6,234 nt of DNA from Clostridia bacterium (GTDB taxonomy: Bacteria; Bacillota; Clostridia; Oscillospirales; Acutalibacteraceae). Position numbers and translations under genes: made by a program. Under the pieces are notes generated by a model. That model was not told where the DNA came from. It searched no databases and was given only the letters and a program-made list of their open reading frames with translations. Below, one piece after another: positions 1 through 5,960 of the stretch; within the stretch, counting starts at the first letter, position 1; each line of letters opens with the position of its first letter. The stretch spans positions 1 to 6,234 of the forward strand of contig JAFOFS010000326.1 in the NCBI GenBank assembly GCA_017387165.1, written 5' to 3'.

Positions 1-463
1 CGGCATCCACCGCCATCGTGAACATGGCAAACGGGGTGGATTCGTCGTTGTCGCTCAGCTGATCGTTCTCGGCGGCATAACCGGCGAGCTTGGACAGGTT
101 GTAGGCATCCATTTCGGGCACCACCTTGGTGCGGACGAACTCCGCCAGCACCTCGCCTGCCAGATTGGCGATGCCGGTTTCATCCTCGTCCTCGCGGTCG
201 AGCTGGAAGGAACGGCCGCGATCCTGCGACAGCGTGTACGGCTTGTTGGAAACCTGAATGCTGCCGTTGACAAAGCCGGAGTCACGGTTGTAGTTGCCCA
301 GACCGGACATATCCACTTCGGGGATCAGCACCGTCTTGGCGCCGACGAACTTGGCGCGCAGCGCGTTGTCGGCAAGGAAACCGGTGGCTGCCTTCTGCAC
401 GACCGCCTTGTCCAGTTCGTTCGTAATAGCGGTATTGAATTCGAGCGTGTTGATGGTAGACAT
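1..463 (-). CDS. Phage major capsid (coat) protein, HK97-fold type, N-terminal 154 residues (C-terminus beyond window)
   Basis: This is a probable major head subunit that assembles into the phage capsid shell. The gene starts at ATG 463-461 with an AGAAGGAG site (473-480) ideally spaced upstream. It stays open to the left edge, so the C-terminus is missing. The visible part has a short helical lead (STINTLEFNTAITNELDKAV), a stretch on conversion of a tag to a shell strand (AKTVLIPEVDMSGLGNYNRD, about residues 40-59), then YTLSQDRGRSFQLDREDEDET and the helix VLAEFVRTKVVPEMDAYNLSKLA. The pattern of a QDR-x-F-x-(I/L)D strand followed by a long helix ending VVPEMDAY is what I know from coat proteins of clostridial and other Firmicutes phages, usually about 300 residues. 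It sits 21 bases after a scaffold-like gene, the classic scaffold-coat order. The family call rests on remembered motif similarity, and no processing site is visible in this part. Confidence 0.82.
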   Translation of the reverse strand, partial: MSTINTLEFNTAITNELDKAVVQKAATGFLADNALRAKFVGAKTVLIPEVDMSGLGNYNRDSGFVNGSIQVSNKPYTLSQDRGRSFQLDREDEDETGIANLAGEVLAEFVRTKVVPEMDAYNLSKLAGYAAENDQLSDNDESTPFAMFTMAVDA

Positions 464-484
464 AATTTTGTTCTCCTTCTTTTG

Positions 485-1210
485 TTAAATTGTGCTTCGG
501 AACGCCTGCAGGAAGGAACGGCTGGTCGCCGTCACACCGTCCTCCGGCAGCGAGCGGAGCGAGCCGACCGCGCCGACCGCAGCGGCATGTGCTGCCTGCT
601 GCGCTTGTCCGATCCGCTTTTGCTCTGCATAAGCGTGCGCCAGCCAACATTCGGTCAGCGTACGTCCGCTTTCGGCGGCCTGCCTCCACAGTTCCTCCGG
701 CATGCTGTCCACCTCTCCCACTTCGGGATAGGCGGCGCGCAGTGCCAGAAACTCATCGGCCAGCCGCTCGTTCAGGATGATCGGTGCTGACCTCTCCGCC
801 GCCTCCGCGATCGGTGCGTGGCGCGCCGCCAGCAATTCCCGTGCCGCGGCTTCGTTACCGCCAACCTCCTGCAGCAATTCCTCATACTGTAATTCCTCCA
901 GCGCGGCGGCTACCTTTTCGACAGCCTGCTCGGGACGCGAGCAACCCAGTGCGCGGCTGATGGTCTTCAGCTGCTCGAACTGAGGGGAAAATTGCTCAAA
1001 TCGCAAGCCTTTTTGCAGCAGACCGGTGACGCGCTGGGTGTCGTCGGCCTGCACGCGGATCACCTCCCCGTTATAGACGGGGAGATAGACGCCGCTTTCC
1101 GCCTGCTCGGCGGGTCGCTGTGCGGCTTCGGTCGGGGTGTTGACCTCTGCCGGCGGGGTGTTGCCGTTATCCTCGACGGTTGGTGTAACCGTTTCGATTC
1201 TTTCTTCCAT
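485..1210 (-). CDS. Probable phage capsid scaffolding protein
   Basis: This is likely an internal scaffold that guides coat protein assembly and is absent from the mature particle. The 241-residue product has no transmembrane segment. Residues 1-40 are acidic and Pro/Thr/Glu rich (disordered). Residues of about 44-100 (VYNGEVIRVQADDTQRVTGLLQ followed by KGLRFEQF) resemble the 'fold a loop over the strand, then (A/L)QKG(L/M)' segment of clostridial phage scaffold-like proteins. The middle, about 95-215, is Glu/Ala/Gln-rich and predicted helical, and the last 25 residues are basic and Ser-rich (ATSRSFLQAFRSTI), as in scaffolds that bind coat through a basic C-terminus. The start at 1210 is supported by TAAGGAG (1217-1223), which shares the stop codon of the preceding gene. 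The position immediately before the coat gene is the strongest argument. No serine protease motif is seen, so a scaffold-protease fusion is unlikely. Scaffolds are poorly conserved, so the call is by architecture and context. Confidence 0.66.
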   Translation of the reverse strand: MEERIETVTPTVEDNGNTPPAEVNTPTEAAQRPAEQAESGVYLPVYNGEVIRVQADDTQRVTGLLQKGLRFEQFSPQFEQLKTISRALGCSRPEQAVEKVAAALEELQYEELLQEVGGNEAAARELLAARHAPIAEAAERSAPIILNERLADEFLALRAAYPEVGEVDSMPEELWRQAAESGRTLTECWLAHAYAEQKRIGQAQQAAHAAAVGAVGSLRSLPEDGVTATSRSFLQAFRSTI

Positions 1211-1220
1211 TCTTTTCTCC

Positions 1221-1577
1221 TTAAGGCAATGAGTCGATGATCTGCTCGGTGGTGGTGAGCAGACACCGCTTACGGTTGTAAATCAGCGCAAACGCGGCTT
1301 CGGTGCCGGCGTCCCCCTCCGCGACGGCGAGCAGCATGGCAACGCCGTACGGCATCACTTCGTCCAGCAGCCGCGGCGCAAGCGGCAGCGGTTCGGACAT
1401 CAGCAGGATCGGTTGCGGTACTTTTCCGCTGGCATAGGACAACTCCTTGTAGATCTGCGTGACGGCGGCCAGCCCGTGTCGGGCGGCGCGACGGGTGATC
1501 TCGGCATCCGGCTCACCATTTTGATCGGTATAGCCCATCAAGATCAACGCCCGTTGCAGGATATCGTTTCCGGTCAC
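1221..1577 (-). CDS. Small phage structural-module protein of uncertain role, possible head-tail adaptor
   Basis: The product is 118 residues, soluble and mostly helical. It starts NDILQRALILMGYTDQNGEPD, continues with a helix AARHGLAAVTQIYKEL, a Pro/Leu-rich loop (SEPLPLAPRLLDEVMPYGVAMLLA), and ends with FALIYNRKRCLLTT. The opening 'helix, ILxRAL.LxGY' and the MPYGVAMLLAxxEGDA...FAxxYNxKR block resemble small proteins that I recall from clostridial phage head regions. P22 gp4/T7 gp11-type adaptors also open with a helix of this sort. Neither link is proven here. The start is GTG at 1577-1575, directly abutting the TAA of the amidase gene with no intervening base and only a weak upstream purine stretch, so translation is probably coupled to the amidase. 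The internal ATG at residue 14 would remove the first helix and has no better ribosome site. The gene lies ten bases before the scaffold-like gene. Confidence 0.6.
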   Translation of the reverse strand: MTGNDILQRALILMGYTDQNGEPDAEITRRAARHGLAAVTQIYKELSYASGKVPQPILLMSEPLPLAPRLLDEVMPYGVAMLLAVAEGDAGTEAAFALIYNRKRCLLTTTEQIIDSLP

Positions 1578-2339
1578 TTACTTCACCGCCTTTTCCGAGA
1601 TCCAGCCGGTCACCTGACCGGCTTTGCCGATCCACTCCGGCTTGACCGTGATGCGGACGCGTCCGTTGATGACCTTGTTATCCCAACGATAATAATTGCC
1701 GGTGGCGGTACCGACCGCCGACTTGGCGGTAGAGGACACGTACAACGGCTCTCGCGACAGCGCAAAAGCGGCCGGCTTGTTGATCGCAGGCTTGCCTGCG
1801 TTTTCGGAACGGTAGGGGACGTCAAACCAATCGCAAAAGGCTTTGACGGCGTCCTCCGCCATTTTTTCCATACCGCCGTCGTGAAACCACCGACAATCCT
1901 CCGCGTTGTCGTGGAAGATCAGCTCGTCGTACAGGCAGACCGCCCGTGTGGCGCGGATCTCGTACAGGTCGTTATTCGGCACAACCTTATGCCAACTGCC
2001 CGGCGGCAGTGCTTTGCGGTATTGGTTCATCACGTTGGCGGCTTTTTTGTTGATCGCGTCGTTCCAGCACATCGTCATGGAGTACCGCCCGCCGCCTGCG
2101 TTGGTGTGAGCAACGTAATGCAGATCCGCGCCCCAGGCGTTGGACTCGCGCACGCGGGCGTACATCGCCTCGGTGCCGGTGGCCGGACCGCCGCGTTTGA
2201 CCGAAAAACCGAGCTCCTTGAGCCGCTTTTCCAAGCGATCAACATACTGTCCGCAATGGGTGTTTTCACTGCATTTAACGGGACATTTGGTGGGATTGTC
2301 GTTGCCGTGAAGCGCAGGGGACAGATAGATTTTTGCCAT
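1578..2339 (-). CDS. Phage endolysin: N-acetylmuramoyl-L-alanine amidase (Amidase_3) with SH3-like C-terminal domain
   Basis: This zinc amidase should cleave the bond between N-acetylmuramic acid and L-alanine in peptidoglycan, releasing progeny phage at lysis. The 253-residue product has the Amidase_3 layout. It begins MAKIYLSPALHGND, with H11 as the first zinc ligand, then E25 in KCSENTHC, H78 in ADLHYVAHTNA, and E139 in CLYDELIFHDN as the catalytic glutamate. The catalytic domain spans about residues 1-165. After a linker, residues of about 190-253 (LYVSST ... GNYYRWDNKVINGRVRITVKP ... GQVTGWISEKAVK) match the SH3-like wall-binding domain of clostridial endolysins. No signal peptide is present, so export would need a holin, and none is in the window. 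The start at 2339 has AAGGAGGG (2346-2353) six bases upstream, and the upstream gene's stop is only two bases away. Three cysteines (C19, C23, C29) flank the second zinc ligand. Confidence 0.93.
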   Translation of the reverse strand: MAKIYLSPALHGNDNPTKCPVKCSENTHCGQYVDRLEKRLKELGFSVKRGGPATGTEAMYARVRESNAWGADLHYVAHTNAGGGRYSMTMCWNDAINKKAANVMNQYRKALPPGSWHKVVPNNDLYEIRATRAVCLYDELIFHDNAEDCRWFHDGGMEKMAEDAVKAFCDWFDVPYRSENAGKPAINKPAAFALSREPLYVSSTAKSAVGTATGNYYRWDNKVINGRVRITVKPEWIGKAGQVTGWISEKAVK

Positions 2340-2341
2340 GC

Positions 2342-3502
2342 TTATCCCTCCTTACACAGATAGAAGATGGTGAGCGAAGCGGTGGCAGCGGTGTTGCGGA
2401 GGAAGGCGTTGGAACTTGCCGTAAACATCGTACTGCCGCTTTGCCCGTCATTGCCAATATATTGCAGGATGACGCGTTTTGTTCCGTTTACGGTTACGGA
2501 CATCATCGACAGGCTTTTGGCGGCGGAAACGATGGACGTATTGGTTCTCACAATGCTGCAGCTTTCGCCCGCTGCATACAGAATGCAGTTTTCGGGGATA
2601 AAGAAATCCTGCTTGGCAGGCAGGGTATAGTGGCGGAAGCCGAGCGCCTTTTCGGCCGGCTGATACGGACACGGATAGGTGCTCCATTCGTCGGTATCGG
2701 CTTGGATGGCGGCGTAATACAGCTCCCCCTCGGGGGTGACGTATTCGAAGATGGCTTTATCGCCCTCATCGAAATACACCAGATGCCCGTTGGTACCGTA
2801 GTATTCGTCCAGAAAGACCATGCGCTGCTCGTTTTCGGCGGCGTTCCAGATCTCCTCAAAGGTGGAAAGTCCATAGGAAACGTAATGCGGCGCCATCGTC
2901 TGCATCGATCGATTGGCCCATTCGGCATAATTGCGTGCTTCCTCGGCGCTCTGACGCGCGCTGTTGGCGGCAACTGAGGCCAACTCCATTTGCTTTTTCG
3001 CGGATGCCTGATGCGTCACCGCCGTATCGGCGGCAGTTGTCGCCGCATCCGCGCTTTTTTCGGCCGATTCGGCGTCCTTGGCGACGCCGATCAGCATTTC
3101 GGATAAACTGTGCTTGACGAGCGGAAGGGTGTCAGCCGCGCGGCTGTCAAAGTAGATCGTGCCGCTCATCAGCGTGCCGCTGACGATCTCGTTGCCGTCC
3201 TCGTCCGCCGCACAGGCGACCAGACGAACGGTGCAGCGACCGCCTGCTTCGGTAAACGGGGAGGTGAGGATCTGCCTGACCGTATTGTCGGTCGGCTGTA
3301 CCAGATCACCAATCACCAGACCGCCGCTGCCGTTTACCAGCTCAACGCGGTAAACATACTCCTCCGAGCTGCTGTCCTCGTGCAGGACGAATTCGACTCT
3401 GCATCGCCCGTTATCTCCCTGTACGCCGGCATATTGCGGCGCGGCAGGGGTACAGTGGACACCGTCCGTCTGATAACGGATGATCAGGCTGGGTTCTAAC
3501 AT
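2342..3502 (-). CDS. Phage tail fibre / baseplate appendage protein with Ala-rich coiled-coil linker
   Basis: This is probably a trimeric particle appendage involved in host attachment. The 386-residue product has three visible parts. Residues 1-130 are beta-rich (QGDNGRCRVEFVLHEDSSSEEYVYRVELV, PTDNTVRQILTSPFTEAGGRCTVRLVACAADEDGNE, SGTIYFDSRAAD) and resemble N-terminal attachment domains of baseplate upper/fibre proteins in Gram-positive phages. Residues of about 135-205 (HSLSEMLIGVAKDAESAEKSADAATTAADTAVTHQASAKK) form an Ala-rich heptad-like helix, the usual fibre shaft or linker. Residues of about 210-386 are beta-rich with many aromatic residues (FLDEYYGTNGHLVYFDEGDKAIFEYV) and look like a compact receptor-binding or tip domain ending FYLCKEG. 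The start at 3502 is backed by AAAAGGAG (3510-3517). It sits between the terminase-like gene and the endolysin. I cannot name the receptor or a specific family. A neck or head fibre is an alternative. Confidence 0.68.
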   Translation of the reverse strand: MLEPSLIIRYQTDGVHCTPAAPQYAGVQGDNGRCRVEFVLHEDSSSEEYVYRVELVNGSGGLVIGDLVQPTDNTVRQILTSPFTEAGGRCTVRLVACAADEDGNEIVSGTLMSGTIYFDSRAADTLPLVKHSLSEMLIGVAKDAESAEKSADAATTAADTAVTHQASAKKQMELASVAANSARQSAEEARNYAEWANRSMQTMAPHYVSYGLSTFEEIWNAAENEQRMVFLDEYYGTNGHLVYFDEGDKAIFEYVTPEGELYYAAIQADTDEWSTYPCPYQPAEKALGFRHYTLPAKQDFFIPENCILYAAGESCSIVRTNTSIVSAAKSLSMMSVTVNGTKRVILQYIGNDGQSGSTMFTASSNAFLRNTAATASLTIFYLCKEG

Positions 3503-3529
3503 AATGTCACTCCTTTTTCTTTTGTGGAT

Positions 3530-3904
3530 TTAATCGGATAACTCCGCCTCTCCCGTAAACGCGATGTTCAGATCGGCGCGTACGTCGGCTTTGTCGGTGT
3601 ATCCGAAATTGTTTTTGCCGAGGAAAGCGGCGCCGGTGTGACTGCCGCTTTTCATCAGCTCCTCGGCCAGCGCCGCGCCGATGCGATAATATTGCTCGCA
3701 CAGCATACGGCGGATACGGGTTTCACCGGGGGACAGTACGGTCGGCTGGGCGTGGACGTACTGCAGGAATGCCTCGCGTGACAGCCCCAATGCCGCCGCC
3801 AGACGTTCCACCGTCAGCGGAACTCCTTTTTCGGTAGCGATCGCTTCGGCCTGTTCGATCGCCTCCTTGACTCTCCGCGGACTGCGGAAAATGTTGCCGG
3901 ACAT
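3530..3904 (-). CDS. Phage terminase small subunit / DNA-packaging protein
   Basis: This likely recognises phage DNA and hands it to the large terminase for packaging. The 124-residue protein opens with a basic N-terminus (SGNIFRSPRRVKEAIEQAEAIATEKG), followed by a helix-turn-helix-like segment VERLAAALGLSREAFLQYV (about residues 33-51). A helical middle (RIRRMLCEQYYRIGAALAEELM) follows, then the block SGSHTGAAFLGKNNFGYTDKADV and the C-terminal tail AELSD. The '(A/I)FxxKNNFGYxDK' block is a hallmark I recall of this small terminase/DNA-packaging family, and the length is typical. The start at 3904 has AAAGGAGG (3913-3920) eight bases upstream. It is the first gene of the leftward cluster and is normally followed by the large terminase gene, which is absent here. 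A plain DNA-binding regulator is the main alternative, but the C-terminal block argues against it. Confidence 0.8.
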   Translation of the reverse strand: MSGNIFRSPRRVKEAIEQAEAIATEKGVPLTVERLAAALGLSREAFLQYVHAQPTVLSPGETRIRRMLCEQYYRIGAALAEELMKSGSHTGAAFLGKNNFGYTDKADVRADLNIAFTGEAELSD

Positions 3905-4003
3905 AGGTCTTGCCTCCTTTCACCCTCACTGTACACCAAGAAAAGGATGCAAAAGAAATAGCCGCCGCCTTTACCTTGCCTGCAACGATTCTGTTCCGAT
4001 AGT

Positions 4004-4016
4004 GCAAAACTTTTGC
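4004..4016. promoter_or_regulatory. Palindrome GCAAAA-C-TTTTGC upstream of the galK promoter, candidate operator
   Basis: GCAAAA and TTTTGC are perfect complements around a single C, ending eight bases before the -35 hexamer of the galK promoter, so the site is near -56 to -44. Such a location would suit an activator or repressor with dyad symmetry, for example a LacI-family sugar regulator. The odd centre lacks the CG that LacI/GalR/CcpA operators usually have, so the identity of any binding protein is open. Confidence 0.4.
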
Positions 4017-4024
4017 GGTTTCGC

Positions 4025-4053
4025 TTGATTTTTCCGTGCCGACGGCGTATAAT
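4025..4053 (+). promoter_or_regulatory. Sigma-A type promoter for galK and the cyclase-family gene
   Basis: TTGATT (4025-4030) and TATAAT (4048-4053) are separated by exactly 17 bases. The -10 is perfect and the -35 matches four of six consensus bases. The start of transcription would be near 4060, giving a short leader of about 20 bases before the galK start codon. There is no room for a riboswitch in that leader. Confidence 0.82.
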
Positions 4054-4066
4054 GTCGTAGAATACA

Positions 4067-4075
4067 AGGGGAGGA
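4067..4075 (+). promoter_or_regulatory. Ribosome binding site fixing the galK start
   Basis: AGGGGAGGA lies seven bases before ATG 4082. An in-frame TTG at 4076 is directly adjacent to this site, too close for initiation, so the ATG is chosen. Confidence 0.85.
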
Positions 4076-4081
4076 TTGTTT

Positions 4082-5380
4082 ATGCCTACTGTACAGCATT
4101 GGAGAGAAGCCATCGGCTCGGGTCACTACGACCGTTCGTTGGCGTACTTATATGGTGAAGCAAATGTATTTGCCGCCCGTGCGCGTTATTTGCGTGTGAT
4201 TGACGGCTACGTGTCCACCTTTGGCGAACCGACCGACCTGCGCCTCTTTTCGGCGCCCGGCCGTACCGAGATCGGCGGCAACCACACCGACCACAACCAC
4301 GGCCGCACCTTGGCGGCCTCGGTGGATATGGACGTCATTGCCGCCGTGGAGGCGACCGATGGCGATATCGCCGTGCAGTCGGAGGGGTATTCGATGGATC
4401 GCGTGTCCCCGTGGGAGCTGCAGGCGGTGGAAGAAGAACGCGGTCACTCCGCTGCGCTGGTGCGTGGCCTGGCTGCCCGCTTCGCCCAGTTTGGCTGGGA
4501 GGTCGGCGGCTTTAACGCCTATACCATTTCCTCGGTGCCGAAGGGATCGGGTCTGTCCTCCTCGGCGGCATTCGAGGTGCTGTTGGCAACCGTGCTGAAC
4601 GCGCTGTATAACGACGGCTCCATCTCCCGTCTGGATCTGGCGAAGGCTTCGCAGTATGCGGAGAGCGCCTACTACGGCAAGCCGTGCGGTCTGCTGGATC
4701 AGACCGCTTCCTCCGTCGGCGGTATCGTGACCATGGACTTTGCCGATCCGACCAATCCGCAGGTGGAATCGGTTGACGTTTGCTTTGACGATTTCGGTCT
4801 GTCCCTCTGCGTGGTGGACGCTCACGCCGACCACGCCGACCTGACCGACGAATACGCCGCCGTCACCCGCGAGATGAAGGCGGTCTCCCGTCAACTGGGG
4901 GTGGAATTCCTTCGGGATTCCGATTATGCCTCGCTGCTGGCGGCGATGCCTGCCGTTCGTGAGGCGTGCGGCGACCGCGCCGTTTTGCGCGCCATGCACT
5001 TTTTCGCGGAGGATGCCCGCGTTCCGCAGCAGGTGGAAGCGCTCCGCGCCGGCAACACCGCCGCTTTCCTCAAGCTGATCAAAGAATCGGGCAATTCGTC
5101 CTTTGAATATCTGCAGAATATCTACCCGAGCGGCGCCACACGGGCGCAGGCGCTCGCGGTGGCGCTTGCCGCGGCGCAGACCGCCCTCGGCGATGACGGC
5201 GCGTGGCGCGTCCACGGCGGCGGCTTCGGCGGCACCATTCTCTGCTTCGTTCCGTGTGAGCGTACCACGGAATTCGTCCGCCTGATGGACGGCATTTTCG
5301 GAAAGGACAGCAGCCGCGTCCTGCGTATCCGCCCGATCGGCGGCGCGGAGCTTGGCGGCGACCATGTGATGTCGGTATGA
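4082..5380 (+). CDS. galK: Galactokinase (GHMP kinase superfamily)
   Basis: Galactokinase phosphorylates alpha-D-galactose at C1 with ATP, the first committed step of the cytoplasmic Leloir pathway. The 432-residue product carries all three GHMP motifs. These are the galactokinase signature APGRTEIGGNHTDHNHG (about residues 58-74), the phosphate-binding loop VPKGSGLSSSAA (152-163), and the C-terminal VHGGGFGGT (377-385). D206 in GLLDQTAS aligns with the catalytic aspartate, R61 with the catalytic arginine, and Y258 in TDEYAAV with the sugar-binding tyrosine. N67 stands where E. coli and human enzymes have glutamate, which contacts the galactose C6 hydroxyl. The protein is longer than E. coli GalK (382 residues) mainly through an N-terminal extension of about 30 residues, which I associate with the Clostridia form. 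The gene overlaps the next by ATGA and is driven by the promoter at 4025. No galT or galE is in the window. Activity on a related sugar cannot be excluded. Confidence 0.95.
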   Translation: MPTVQHWREAIGSGHYDRSLAYLYGEANVFAARARYLRVIDGYVSTFGEPTDLRLFSAPGRTEIGGNHTDHNHGRTLAASVDMDVIAAVEATDGDIAVQSEGYSMDRVSPWELQAVEEERGHSAALVRGLAARFAQFGWEVGGFNAYTISSVPKGSGLSSSAAFEVLLATVLNALYNDGSISRLDLAKASQYAESAYYGKPCGLLDQTASSVGGIVTMDFADPTNPQVESVDVCFDDFGLSLCVVDAHADHADLTDEYAAVTREMKAVSRQLGVEFLRDSDYASLLAAMPAVREACGDRAVLRAMHFFAEDARVPQQVEALRAGNTAAFLKLIKESGNSSFEYLQNIYPSGATRAQALAVALAAAQTALGDDGAWRVHGGGFGGTILCFVPCERTTEFVRLMDGIFGKDSSRVLRIRPIGGAELGGDHVMSV

Positions 5381-5955
5381 TCATTCACGATATTTCTCGC
5401 GGCCTGTTGGCTTCGCCGGTCTACCCTGGCGATCCCTCTCCGGCCGTACATACGGTACACGATATGGCGTTTGGCGATCTGTATAACCTCACCACCCTGT
5501 CGCTGTCCTCGCATAACGGTACCCACCTCGATGCGCCGCTTCATTTTGTTCCGGACGGCGCGGATATTCCCTCCGTTCCGCTGACGCAGGTGGTGGGGGA
5601 GTGTACCGTCGCGGAGTTCTCCGGCCCCATCCTCGCCACCGACGTGGAGGATCTGCTGCCGCAGATCAAGGACCGCCGCCTGCTGATCAAGGGGGAGGCA
5701 TGGGTAACACCGTCTGCCGCCTACCTGTTGTCCGACCTGCAGCTGCTCGGCACCGAGCAGACCTCGGTCGCGCCGCCGGAGCATACCGCCACGGTGCACC
5801 GACACCTGTTGGCGGAAAACACCGTTTTGCTGGAAAATCTTGACCTTTCGGCGGTCAGACCGGGCACCTATTTTCTGGTAGCGGCACCGCTGAAGGTGGA
5901 GGGAGCGGAGGGCGCTCCCGTGCGTGCTGTGCTGTTTGAAAAAGAAACGTGGTAA
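5377..5955 (+). CDS. Cyclase-family metal-dependent hydrolase (kynurenine formamidase-like)
   Basis: The 192-residue protein belongs to the cyclase family (PF04199), which contains bacterial kynurenine formamidase and related metal-dependent amidases. The hallmark HNGTHLDAPLHF occupies residues 46-57. H46, H50 and D52 match the zinc ligands and H56 the catalytic histidine. Later elements are the VHRHLL helix with H141 and LLENLDL with E153, which also align with active-site residues. The N-terminus IIHDISRGLLASPVYPGDP is the usual 'isR.l..g.pvyPGDP' strand. The length is near the family norm of about 200 residues, and all key residues look present, so it should be active. ATG 5377 overlaps the galK stop as ATGA, which implies translational coupling. 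No tryptophan-degradation genes are nearby, so the true substrate (formylkynurenine or another N-acyl/amide compound) is not shown by context. Confidence 0.88.
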   Translation: MIIHDISRGLLASPVYPGDPSPAVHTVHDMAFGDLYNLTTLSLSSHNGTHLDAPLHFVPDGADIPSVPLTQVVGECTVAEFSGPILATDVEDLLPQIKDRRLLIKGEAWVTPSAAYLLSDLQLLGTEQTSVAPPEHTATVHRHLLAENTVLLENLDLSAVRPGTYFLVAAPLKVEGAEGAPVRAVLFEKETW

Positions 5956-5960
5956 AAAAT

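Noticed and set aside
1413..2363. Long open frame on the + strand opposite the amidase and its downstream gene (316 codons)
   Set aside because: It spans two real genes on the other strand and lacks a ribosome site and domain. The amidase motifs fix the true coding strand.
2333..2977. Open frame on the + strand opposite the fibre gene
   Set aside because: There is no start signal or known motif, and the - strand frame has a good ribosome site and fits its operon.
3530..3904. Reading the first phage gene as a host transcription regulator of galK because it is divergent and has a helix-turn-helix-like segment
   Set aside because: The GAAFLGKNNFGYTDK block and the downstream phage genes fit a small terminase better, and it is cotranscribed with virion genes.
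4076..4081. TTG at 4076 as an alternative galK start
   Set aside because: It touches the Shine-Dalgarno sequence, which leaves no spacer. ATG at 4082 has ideal spacing.
4148..5365. Long open frame on the - strand opposite galK (405 codons)
   Set aside because: It mirrors galK codon bias in a GC-rich gene. The + strand frame has all GHMP motifs, and the antisense product is rich in His/Arg/Gly with no recognisable domain and no ribosome site.
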